Assembly (NCBI GenBank): GCA_026386995.1
Contig: JAPLMO010000276.1
Coordinates: 1 to 13,494 of the forward strand
Direction of reading: 5' to 3'
From: Planctomycetota bacterium
GTDB taxonomy: Bacteria > Planctomycetota > Phycisphaerae > FEN-1346
Length of the DNA: 13,494 nt
Part shown: piece by piece, positions 5,552 through 11,750 of the stretch
Layout of the letters: each line of letters opens with the position of its first letter
Numbering within the stretch: the first letter of the stretch is position 1
Notes under the pieces: generated by a model
Told to the model about the DNA's origin: nothing
Databases searched by the model: none
What the model saw: the letters and a program-made list of their open reading frames with translations, nothing else
Program-made: the position numbers and the translations under genes

Positions 5552-6073
5552 TCACCTGGCATAGGACCTGCCGTTGCGGCTTTCGAGAATCTCCCGGATG
5601 ACCCGCTCAATGCCTTCGGCCACGTTCCGCCAAGCGGTGTCCCTGTCGGGCCATTTCCTGACAGGCCTTCCGTCCATCGGCAGGGCTTGGAGCTTGCCGA
5701 ACGGTGCGGATGTCCAGACCACGTCGCGCAGGATAACGGGGATAACGCGGGCCTCGCCAAGATCGTGTCGCTCTATCGCACATGTCATCTCCACGTCGTA
5801 GCAATAGTTGGAGGCGAGAAAGTCAGCGCTTATGAGCAGCAGGATTATATCGGCCTGCTCCAGGTTCTCATCGATTTGACCTTCCCATCCCTTGCCGCCG
5901 CTGATCTTCCGGTCGTGCCAGGGGAGGATCAGGTTTTGGCGCTCCAGCAACTTCAGGTGCGTCTCCAACTGGTTCCGGAGGTACTCGTCCTTGTGCGAGT
6001 AACAATAGAAGAGCCTGAGGGGCGGGAATTCCTGCTCGACCAACAGCCGACAAGGCGTGGCGGAAGCCCTCAT
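5552..6073 (-). CDS. Stand-alone TIR-domain protein, 173 residues
   Basis: The start at 6073 is set by AGGAGG (6081-6086) seven bases upstream. Residues 19-165 form one TIR (TIR_2-like) domain: RLFYCYSHKDEYLRNQLETH at strand A/helix A, PWHDRKISGGKGWEGQIDEN, ADIILLLISADFLASNYCYD, VIPVILRDVVW, and FGKLQALPMDGRPVRKWPDRD. The S-x2-Y-C-x3-E pattern places a Glu at residue 95, the position of the catalytic Glu of NAD-cleaving TIR domains. Family members hydrolyse or cyclise NAD+ in anti-phage defence (Thoeris, CBASS/TIR, short pAgo partners) or serve as adaptors, often fused to TPR, WD40 or NTPase modules. Here nothing follows the domain, and neither neighbour is a recognisable defence partner. It is a cytoplasmic protein with a strong promoter of its own. 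Enzyme activity and a defence role are inference. Confidence 0.9.
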   Translation of the reverse strand: MRASATPCRLLVEQEFPPLRLFYCYSHKDEYLRNQLETHLKLLERQNLILPWHDRKISGGKGWEGQIDENLEQADIILLLISADFLASNYCYDVEMTCAIERHDLGEARVIPVILRDVVWTSAPFGKLQALPMDGRPVRKWPDRDTAWRNVAEGIERVIREILESRNGRSYAR

Positions 6074-6119
6074 AGCGTGCCCTCCTGTAGATGATGAACA
6101 ACCAGAGCCATCCTGTAAT

Positions 6120-6148
6120 AGTATAGAGCACCGGCAGTTAAACGTCAA
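6120..6148 (-). promoter_or_regulatory. Near-consensus sigma70 promoter of the TIR gene
   Basis: On the minus strand TTGACG (6148 to 6143), a 17-bp spacer and TATACT (6125 to 6120) form a near-consensus promoter. Transcription would start near 6113, leaving a leader of about 40 bases that contains the AGGAGG ribosome site. No operator-like palindrome is obvious around it. Confidence 0.75.
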
Positions 6149-6407
6149 GCAAAAATACCACCTGTTGTGGTCAGGCCCAACCACAAGGGGTTGTGCCAAT
6201 GCGGCTCTTAAGCAACGCTAACAGCCACTGGCGAGCCATAAGCGAGGGCCAAGAAGATGGTAGGTACTACCTATTGCACACAATCTGTAGGAATTGATTG
6301 CCGTCCGCGTCCATCTTGTGAGTTCGTTTTGCCAGTGTGAGTGTCTGATTGGAATCTCCTGCGGCGCCTCGGTCAGACCGTAACCCCTACCCACCGGAAA
6401 GGCGAGG
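6149..6407. other. Intergenic stretch with nothing recognised
   Basis: This is the left half of the 571-bp gap between the divergent TIR and beta-propeller genes. Its base composition is less GC-rich than the neighbouring genes. The one long frame, on the minus strand (6218-6730), has no ribosome site and runs through the terminator and the start of the next gene. Confidence 0.5.
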
Positions 6408-6458
6408 CCCGTTGCAAACGGACCCGTTGCAAACGGATTTGCAAAAACGGATTTGCAT
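6408..6458. repeat. Cluster of four TTGCAA-core boxes upstream of the 6453-6481 promoter
   Basis: The 15-mer CCCGTTGCAAACGGA is repeated in tandem (6408-6422 and 6423-6437). AACGGATTTGCA then occurs at 6432-6443 and 6446-6457. The GC centres fall at about 6414.5, 6429.5, 6441.5 and 6455.5, spaced by 15, 12 and 14 bp. TTTGCAAA (6438-6445) is a perfect palindrome, and the last box overlaps the proposed -35 element. The arrangement resembles a multi-site operator. Confidence 0.55.
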
Positions 6459-6481
6459 CGGCAGGACTCGTGATGTATAGT
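6453..6481 (+). promoter_or_regulatory. Predicted promoter of the structured RNA / beta-propeller leader
   Basis: TTGCAT (6453-6458), a 17-bp spacer and TATAGT (6476-6481) give a fair sigma70 promoter, with start of transcription around 6486-6488, exactly where the P1 helix of the RNA candidate begins. Confidence 0.5.
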
Positions 6482-6485
6482 TACC

Positions 6486-6616
6486 GTTGCTGAGGGGAGC
6501 CGGGCAGGGCCGTTTACAGGGGTTGTGGCGGCACAGCCCGTCCTCAGCAACGACAATCTGAATCTGTAACGCTTGGGCGATTTCCGGGGAAGTGCCGGAG
6601 ATCGCCCTTTTTCTTT
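6486..6616 (+). ncRNA. Candidate structured RNA ending in an intrinsic terminator (leader attenuator or small RNA)
   Basis: A perfect 11-bp helix, CGTTGCTGAGG (6485-6495) with CCTCAGCAACG (6542-6552), closes a 46-base domain. Inside is an 8-bp hairpin, GGGTTGTG (6520-6527) with CACAGCCC (6532-6539), containing one G-U pair and a GCGG loop; the left side (6496-6519) could form a weaker helix. A 22-base linker then leads to a strong terminator (6575-6616). The predicted promoter starts transcription at the first bases of the closing helix. This is the shape of a riboswitch-type attenuator for the gene at 6645, or of a free-standing small RNA of about 130 bases. I do not recognise a known family. 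Confidence 0.5.
6575..6616 (+). terminator. Strong intrinsic terminator
   Basis: GGGCGATTTCCGG (6575-6587) pairs with CCGGAGATCGCCC (6595-6607) over 13 bp with one G-U pair and a 7-base loop, followed directly by TTTTTCTTT (6608-6616). It ends 28 bases before the ATG of the next gene on the same strand, and no gene precedes it on that strand for over 4 kb. Confidence 0.88.
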
Positions 6617-6644
6617 GGATAGCATGGCATGAAAGGGGCGGAAG

Positions 6645-7562
6645 ATGATCAGCGCGAGAGGCGTGGCGTGGGCAGTGGTCGTGGCGGCGGCCGTGGTTCT
6701 GTGCGCCGATGTCCAGTTGTTCGCCGACACAATCTATGTCTCTAACTACGGCAACAATACGATTCAGAAGTTCACGCCGGACGGTGCCGGATCGGTCTTC
6801 GCCAGCCCCGGCGACGTTCCAACCGGCCTGGCCTGTGACAACGCGGGCAACCTCTATGCTGCAAACTACAACAGCGGCACGATCAATAAGTATACGCCGG
6901 GCGGCGTCAGTTCCGTCTTCACCACCGGCTTGATGGTCTACCCGAGATCGTTGGCCTTCGACGGCGCGGGCAACCTCTATGCGGCAGGGGCAAATACGGG
7001 TGGGGCGACCTTTACGTTCAAGTTTACGCCGGGCGGCGTTGGCTCGGACTTTTGCTACAACAACGGCTGGGCCGTATGCGGTATAGCCTTTGACAGCGCG
7101 GGCAACCTATATGAGACATGGTATGGCACCCCTTCGGCAGACTATCACGATGGCATGATCGTGAAGTTCACCCCGGACGGCGTCCGCTCCGACTTCGCCG
7201 GCGGCTTGAATCACCCATACGGCCTAGCCTTCGACAGCGCGGGCAACCTCTATGCGGCAATCTCCGGCTACAATTACATCGAGAAGTTCACGGCGAGCGG
7301 CGGAGTACTGTCGAATGTTGGCTCGGTCTTCGCCAGCAGCCCCGGCACGCCAACCGGCATAGCCTTTGACAGCGAGGGCAACCTGTATGCGGCAAGCTAC
7401 TACTTCGGCACCATCGAGAAGTTTTCTTCGTCGGGAGCCGATCTCGGCGTCTTCGCCAGCGGTTTGAGCCAACCGACGTTTATCACGATCCAGGTTCCCG
7501 AACCCGCCACGCTCTCGCTGCTGGCCCTGGGCAGTATTCTAGCGTTCCGTCGCCGCCGTTAG
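6645..7562 (+). CDS. Exported beta-propeller (NHL/SMP-30-like) protein with PEP-CTERM sorting signal
   Basis: The product is 305 residues. Residues 1-27 are a signal peptide ending VQLFA. The body repeats a blade of about 40-45 residues with the core PxGLAFDSAGNLYAA and xIxKFTPDG, about six times, as in NHL-type or SMP-30-like six-bladed propellers. The C-terminus VPEPATLSLLALGSILAFRR is a full PEP-CTERM signal: PEP at 285-287, a hydrophobic helix, then an Arg cluster. By family knowledge it would be cut by an exosortase and displayed or released outside the inner membrane. No exosortase or EPS gene is in the window. The ribosome site AAAGGGG lies upstream of ATG 6645. A structured RNA and terminator immediately upstream suggest control of transcription read-through. 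The ligand is unknown. Confidence 0.88.
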   Translation: MISARGVAWAVVVAAAVVLCADVQLFADTIYVSNYGNNTIQKFTPDGAGSVFASPGDVPTGLACDNAGNLYAANYNSGTINKYTPGGVSSVFTTGLMVYPRSLAFDGAGNLYAAGANTGGATFTFKFTPGGVGSDFCYNNGWAVCGIAFDSAGNLYETWYGTPSADYHDGMIVKFTPDGVRSDFAGGLNHPYGLAFDSAGNLYAAISGYNYIEKFTASGGVLSNVGSVFASSPGTPTGIAFDSEGNLYAASYYFGTIEKFSSSGADLGVFASGLSQPTFITIQVPEPATLSLLALGSILAFRRRR

Positions 7563-7642
7563 TTTTCCGTTTCTCTGACGATCAGGCAAGCCTTGCGGCG
7601 TTCTCCATCAGCAGGGCCGGGCTGGCATCACCAAGCACGTAC

Positions 7643-7667
7643 GCGGCGGGTCGGGAGACCCGGCCGC
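7643..7667. repeat. GC-rich palindromic hairpin
   Basis: GCGGC-GGGTC-GGGA-GACCC-(G)-GCCGC forms a 10-bp stem with one bulged G and a GGGA loop, in the gap between the beta-propeller gene and the synthase-like gene. No T-tract follows, so it is more likely a dispersed palindrome than an intrinsic terminator. Confidence 0.5.
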
Positions 7668-7736
7668 GCAAATCGCGAAAGCCCCTGCCCCGCCGGCAAA
7701 GGCGACAGCCCCCTTTTCCTTACCCCGCCCTAAACG

Positions 7737-7766
7737 TTGGCGAACGCCCCCGCCAGCCGCTATAAT
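7737..7766 (+). promoter_or_regulatory. Promoter of the synthase-like/membrane protein operon
   Basis: A perfect TATAAT (7761-7766) lies 18 bp after TTGGCG (7737-7742). Start of transcription near 7773 would leave a leader of about 21 bases containing AGGAGG (7781-7786). Confidence 0.6.
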
Positions 7767-7793
7767 CTCCCCACGCAATCAGGAGGACTCACG

Positions 7794-8750
7794 GTGAAAC
7801 GAACGACCCTCCTCGCGGCGCTGGCGGCCGCCCTGGCGGCGGCCCTCGCCCTGCTGTGGGTCTCGGCGGGCGGCGCCGCCGACGAGCCGACCATCACCCG
7901 CTACGACCGCGAGTCGAAATACTACCGCATCTGCGTCGTCGATTACCCCAGCGAGGGCCGACGGTGCCTGCACTTCTCGAAGTCGCGCGGCATACAGTCG
8001 AGCATGATCCTGGCCGCGCCCGACCGGCTGGACCTGCGGTATTCCAGGACCATGGCAGCGGCCATGGCGTTTCATCCCGCCCCGCAAGACGTCCTCCTGG
8101 TGGGCCTGGGCGGCGCGAGCGTCCCGAAGTTCATCCAGAAGAACTTCCCGGACGCGCGGCTGGACGTCGTCGAGATCGACCCCGACGTCGTGCGGGTCTG
8201 TCAGGACTGGTTCGAGTTCAAGGGCACCCCCAACACCCGCGTCATCGTCATGGACGGCCGCATGTACCTGAAGCGGTCGCCGAAACAGTACGACGTCATC
8301 ATGCTTGACGCCTACGCCGCCGACCGCATCCCCTTCCACCTGACGACGCAAGAGTTCATCCAGTTGGTGAAATCGCGCCTGAAACCCGGGGGCCTCGTGG
8401 CCTCGAACCTCTGGGAACACGCGGTCAACCGCTTCTACTTCGCGGAACTGAAGACCTTCCAGACGGTCTTCCCGCAGACCTACCTGTGCCGCTCCGGCGA
8501 CTCGGGCAACATCATCGTTTTCGGGTCGCTCGCGGGCGAGCAACTCCTGAAGAAGGACTGGGCCAAGCGGGCCGCGGCCGCGAGCGCCGGCAAGGATTTC
8601 GGCTTCGACCTGGCGGACCTCGTGAACAAGGAATACGAGTACCTGACCCCCCGGAAGATCGACGAGAAGGTCCTCACGGACGACATGGCCCCCGTCGACA
8701 CCCTTCGCCGCGAAAACCCCAGGCACTTCGAGGAGGCCCAACCGAAATGA
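7794..8750 (+). CDS. Spermidine synthase-like (SAM-fold) protein with N-terminal export/anchor segment
   Basis: The start GTG at 7794 follows AGGAGG by seven bases and gives 318 residues. An upstream in-frame TTG would put the promoter inside the gene. Residues 1-29 are a signal peptide or anchor (LLAALAAALAAALALLWVSA). The Rossmann methyltransferase-like fold of spermidine synthases shows VGLGG (103-107), VVEIDPDVV (126-133), MDGR (153-156) and DAYAADRIPFHLTT (172-185). The usual DSTDP-type active-site segment of true spermidine synthases is replaced by DAYAAD, so aminopropyl transfer to putrescine is doubtful. Family relatives are commonly annotated 'fused MFS/spermidine synthase', with the membrane part joined on. 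Here the membrane part is the next gene, overlapping by 4 bp. An active site on the outer face of the membrane would be unusual for a SAM-dependent enzyme. The substrate is unknown. Confidence 0.82.
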   Translation: MKRTTLLAALAAALAAALALLWVSAGGAADEPTITRYDRESKYYRICVVDYPSEGRRCLHFSKSRGIQSSMILAAPDRLDLRYSRTMAAAMAFHPAPQDVLLVGLGGASVPKFIQKNFPDARLDVVEIDPDVVRVCQDWFEFKGTPNTRVIVMDGRMYLKRSPKQYDVIMLDAYAADRIPFHLTTQEFIQLVKSRLKPGGLVASNLWEHAVNRFYFAELKTFQTVFPQTYLCRSGDSGNIIVFGSLAGEQLLKKDWAKRAAAASAGKDFGFDLADLVNKEYEYLTPRKIDEKVLTDDMAPVDTLRRENPRHFEEAQPK

Positions 8751-9430
8751 TGCGCCTGGGGCTTCTGGCAACGGTATTCGTGGCGGGCGCGGCCCTGATG
8801 AGCCTGGAGATGGCCAGTTTCCGCCTCGTCGAGCCAGAACTGGGCAGCGACATCGTCGTCTGGGGCAGCCTCATCAGCGTGTTCCTGGGCGGCCTGGCGA
8901 CCGGCTCCCTTGTGGGCGGACGCTGGGCCGACACGCGGCCGAACCTTGCGAAACTCGGCCTCATCCTCGCCATCGGTGGCGCGGTCGCCCTGGCGATCCC
9001 GCTTTACGCCGACGCCGTGCTGGCGTGGGCCTATCCCGGGGCGGGCGCTCCTCTGCCCTCCGAGTGGGGCACGGGCGGCGCGGGGGGCACAGAGTTGAAC
9101 GTCTATCATCCGCCCGACATGCGATGGGCGGCCCTGCTGGCGGGAACGCTCCTCTTCGGACTGCCAGCGATCCTTCTCGGAATGGTCTCGCCCTATGCCG
9201 CGCGGCTGTTCGTCAGAGAGATGCCGCACATGGGCGCCAGCCTCGGGCAAGTGTACGGCGTGTCGACGATCGGCTCGATACTGGGGACTATCGGAACGGC
9301 CTTCTACCTGATTTCGCTCATGGGGACGCGGTCGCTCCTGTCGCTGAACGGGGCGGTGCTCATCGGCCTGGGCCTCGCGCTGATCGCCGCCCACGGCCTG
9401 CGGCGGCGCGCGCCAAAGGCAAGCGCGTAA
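8747..9430 (+). CDS. Polytopic membrane protein resembling the MFS half of fused MFS/spermidine synthases
   Basis: The ATG at 8747 overlaps the previous stop codon (ATGA) and has AGGAGG (8731-8736) ten bases upstream inside the preceding gene, so translation is coupled. The product is 227 residues. Hydrophobic segments are visible at about 3-22, 38-55, 62-84, 125-150, 170-190 and 196-215, giving five or six membrane spans. The N-terminal segment MSLEMASFRLVEPELGSDIV and the VFLGGLATGSLVGGRWADTR loop, a variant of the MFS-like G-x3-D-(R/K) motif, match the membrane domain of 'fused MFS/spermidine synthase' proteins. It is far too short for a complete 12-helix transporter. It probably forms a complex with, or anchors, the synthase-like protein encoded just before it. 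The transported or bound compound is unknown. Confidence 0.82.
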   Translation: MMRLGLLATVFVAGAALMSLEMASFRLVEPELGSDIVVWGSLISVFLGGLATGSLVGGRWADTRPNLAKLGLILAIGGAVALAIPLYADAVLAWAYPGAGAPLPSEWGTGGAGGTELNVYHPPDMRWAALLAGTLLFGLPAILLGMVSPYAARLFVREMPHMGASLGQVYGVSTIGSILGTIGTAFYLISLMGTRSLLSLNGAVLIGLGLALIAAHGLRRRAPKASA

Positions 9431-9438
9431 CTATTTGC

Positions 9439-9519
9439 GGGTGCCACGGTTGCGCCGTTCAGCAACCGTGCCGCTCTTCGACGCAGAGCACGGCTGCAAA
9501 CTGCGCAGCCGTGGCACCC
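9439..9519. repeat. REPIN-like element, second copy type (CACGGCTG family)
   Basis: Outer arms GGGTGCCACGGTTGCG (9439-9454) and CGCAGCCGTGGCACCC (9504-9519) are inverted with 15 of 16 matches. Two inner 9-bp hairpins, CACGGTTGC/GCAACCGTG (9445-9470) and CACGGCTGC/GCAGCCGTG (9489-9513), each have perfect stems. A T-to-C change in one hairpin is matched by A-to-G in its partner arm, which indicates selection or copying of the stem. It shares the CACGGCTG core with 4031-4110. Confidence 0.8.
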
Positions 9520-9558
9520 ACAGACTCAATTGTGACAGGCTACTGACGAGGTGCGAAA

Positions 9559-10854
9559 ATGTTCAACGCCTGGCCATCAGCCGATGCCGATGAGGTCCGC
9601 CAGCGCTACGCCGCCGCACGCGCGGCCTATGCCGCGCTCGGCGTCGACACCGAGGCCGCCGTCGCCAAGGCCGCCGGCGTACCCGTGTCGCTCCACTGCT
9701 GGCAGGCCGATGACGTCGCCGGCCTTGAGCCGAAGCAAGGCCCCCTTGACGCCGGCGGCCTCCTTGCCACCGGCAACTACCCCGGCCGTGCGCGAAATGG
9801 CGACGAGATACGCCAGGACCTCGAGAAAGTCCTGGCCCTCGCCCCGGGGACCCACCGCGCCAACATCCACGCCTTCTACGCCGAGACGGACGGCCGGCCG
9901 GTCGGCCGCGACGACCTTGCTCCCGAGCATTTCAGCCGCTGGATCGCCTGGGCCAGACAGCGGCGGATCGGCCTGGACTTCAACCCCACGTTCTTTGCGC
10001 ACCCGAAGGCCGCCGACGGCCGGACGCTCTCGCACCCGGACCCCGAGGTCCGTGACTTCTGGATCCGCCACGGCATCGCCGGCCGCCGCATCGCCGAGGC
10101 GATCGCCAGGGACCTGGCCGGCCCGTGCGTGAACAACTTCTGGCTGCCTGACGGCCTCAAGGATTCCCCCGCCGACCGCTGGGGCCCCCGCGAGCGGCTG
10201 AAGGCGTCGCTCGACATGATCTTTGCCGCAAGCATGGACGTCAACCGCAGCCTGTGCATAGATGCGGTCGAGGGCAAACTCTTCGGCCTCGGCACCGAGG
10301 ACTACGTCGTCGGGTCGCAGGACTTCTACGCGGCCTACGCGCTCTCGCAGCACCTGGCCCTGTGCCTGGACATGGGCCACTTCCACCCCACCGAGGCGGT
10401 CCACGACAAACTGTCGGCCCTGCTCCAGTTCAACGAGCGGCTGCTGCTGCACGTCAGCCGCGGCATACGCTGGGACAGCGACCACGTGGCGATCTTTAGC
10501 GACGACCTGAGGGCGGTATTCCTGGAACTGGCGCGCGGCGGAGCGATGGGGCGCGTGTTCATCGCCCTTGATTATTTCGATGCAAGTATCAATCGCATCG
10601 CCGCTTACGTGATCGGCGCCCGCGCCACGCGCAAGGCCATCCTCTACGGCCTGCTGGACCCCTCCGTCACGCTGCGCGAACTGGAGGCCGCCGGCCGGGG
10701 GGCGCAGAAACTCGCCCTCATGGAAGAAATGAAAACGATGCCTTTCGGCGCGGTTTGGGATAAACTATGCCTCGATGCGGCCGCGCCGGTCGGTCCGGCG
10801 TGGCTCGCCGAAGTCGAAGCGTACGAGCGCGATGTGCTGGCGAAACGCGTTTAG
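9559..10854 (+). CDS. rhaA: L-rhamnose isomerase
   Basis: The 431-residue product matches RhaA along its whole length (the usual family size is about 420). Motifs seen are SLHCWQADDVAGLEPK (near 49), ATGNYPGRARNG (70-81), NIHAFYAE, GLDFNPTFFAHPK (138-150), TLSHPDPEVRDFWIRHGIAG, NNFWLPDGLKD with the following DRWGPRERLKASLDMIFA, LCLDMGHFHPTE (near 268-279) and LLHVSRGIRWDSDHVAIF (near 295-312). These last two carry metal and substrate ligands. It is a metal-dependent cytoplasmic aldose-ketose isomerase converting L-rhamnose to L-rhamnulose, the first step of rhamnose breakdown. ATG 9559 has GAGGTG five bases upstream. The downstream class II aldolase would act two steps later; the kinase step is not encoded here. 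The TAG stop lies in an ACGCGTTTAGC motif shared with nearby repeats. Confidence 0.95.
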   Translation: MFNAWPSADADEVRQRYAAARAAYAALGVDTEAAVAKAAGVPVSLHCWQADDVAGLEPKQGPLDAGGLLATGNYPGRARNGDEIRQDLEKVLALAPGTHRANIHAFYAETDGRPVGRDDLAPEHFSRWIAWARQRRIGLDFNPTFFAHPKAADGRTLSHPDPEVRDFWIRHGIAGRRIAEAIARDLAGPCVNNFWLPDGLKDSPADRWGPRERLKASLDMIFAASMDVNRSLCIDAVEGKLFGLGTEDYVVGSQDFYAAYALSQHLALCLDMGHFHPTEAVHDKLSALLQFNERLLLHVSRGIRWDSDHVAIFSDDLRAVFLELARGGAMGRVFIALDYFDASINRIAAYVIGARATRKAILYGLLDPSVTLRELEAAGRGAQKLALMEEMKTMPFGAVWDKLCLDAAAPVGPAWLAEVEAYERDVLAKRV

Positions 10855-10860
10855 CAACAA

Positions 10861-10931
10861 GTTTAGCCGTCGCTGCGAACGGCGACGATGCCTTTGCCGT
10901 TGTTTAGCCGTCGCCGCGAACGGCGACGAAC
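10861..10931 (+). repeat. Palindromic repeat pair (GTTTAGCCG family) between rhaA and the aldolase gene
   Basis: Two direct copies of the 30-bp unit lie at 10861-10889 and 10902-10931. Each begins GTTTAGCCGTCGC and folds as an 8-bp hairpin with a CGAA loop; the first copy has one G-T pair. They match, in inverted orientation, the repeats before thiE at 693-746. The transcribed hairpins lie in the spacer of the probable rhaA-aldolase operon, where they could protect or separate mRNA ends. Confidence 0.8.
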
Positions 10932-10977
10932 ATATAAGTGCTTTACGGGCAACCAGTTACGAAAGGATTCGGAAGCA

Positions 10978-11625
10978 ATGTCGGTCATCGAAGACTTGCG
11001 GGACATGGGCAAACTGATGGTGGAGCGCGGCCTCGTGGCCGGCCCCGGCGGCAACACGAGCGGCCGCGACGGCAATCGCATGATCTGTTCACCCAGCGGC
11101 TACGACGTCGATCGCATCGCCGACGACGAGTGGTCCGTCGTAGACATGGAGACGGGCAAGCACCTTTCCGGCCCGCGGCCCACATCGGAATGGGAGATGC
11201 ACCTTCGCATCCTCAAGGCGCGCCCGAACTCCAACTACGTCTGCCACGCGCACCCGCCGATCACGACGGGCCTCATCTCAGGCGGCATGGAGATACTGCC
11301 TTGGACGCCCGACTTCGTCGCCTACGTCGACCTGGTCTACTACCTGCCGTTCGTCAAGCCCTCCAGCACGGAACTGGCCATGCGCGTCGAGGAAGGCGTC
11401 CGGGCCGGCAACAACGCCGTCGCCCTCCGCAACCACGGCGTCGTCACGTGGGGCACGGCGTGGCGGCAGGCGTTCTCCAAGATGATCATCATCGAGGACA
11501 CCGCCAAGACCCAGATGGCCGCCCTCATCGCCGGCAAACCCCAGCCGCTCAGCGAGGCCGAGGTGAATCACGTGCGCGGCATGGAGGTGGAGGCGTACCG
11601 GCGGAAGATCATCGAGAATCGGTAG
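10978..11625 (+). CDS. Class II aldolase, probable L-rhamnulose/L-fuculose-1-phosphate aldolase
   Basis: The 215-residue product is the size of FucA. Key residues are in register with FucA numbering less two: Glu71 in PTSEWEMH (catalytic acid/base), zinc ligands His90 and His92 in CHAHPP and His153 in RNHGVV, and the GGNTSGR loop (24-30) that binds substrate phosphate. It would cleave a ketose 1-phosphate to dihydroxyacetone phosphate and L-lactaldehyde, using zinc. Following rhaA, L-rhamnulose 1-phosphate is the likeliest substrate; fuculose 1-phosphate is also possible. The start at 10978 is supported by GAAAGGA (10961-10967); an in-frame upstream extension would read into the palindromic repeats. 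In planctomycetes such aldolases also occur in fucose/rhamnose bacterial microcompartment loci, but no shell protein gene lies in the window and no encapsulation signal is evident at the ends. Confidence 0.9.
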   Translation: MSVIEDLRDMGKLMVERGLVAGPGGNTSGRDGNRMICSPSGYDVDRIADDEWSVVDMETGKHLSGPRPTSEWEMHLRILKARPNSNYVCHAHPPITTGLISGGMEILPWTPDFVAYVDLVYYLPFVKPSSTELAMRVEEGVRAGNNAVALRNHGVVTWGTAWRQAFSKMIIIEDTAKTQMAALIAGKPQPLSEAEVNHVRGMEVEAYRRKIIENR

Positions 11626-11750
11626 GCAGGCCGCCGGTTAGAGTGGCAGGCATCTTTCGTGCCGCGAGTTGGCTGGCATGGTTCGCATAGCGCGGGTGCG
11701 GCACCAAGACGCCCCCCGATGCGGCTTTTGTTCCGACCCGTGCCGCGTAT

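Noticed and set aside
5552..6073. Thoeris defence system
   Set aside because: Only a TIR gene is present. No ThsA-like SIR2/SLOG protein or other effector lies on either side within the window.
6218..6730. 170-residue minus-strand frame between the TIR and beta-propeller genes
   Set aside because: It crosses the intrinsic terminator, the operator repeats and the start of the beta-propeller gene, and has no ribosome site or recognisable domain.
7643..7667. Intrinsic terminator of the beta-propeller gene
   Set aside because: The hairpin is strong but no T-tract follows, and it lies about 80 bp beyond the stop, so it is listed as a palindrome only.
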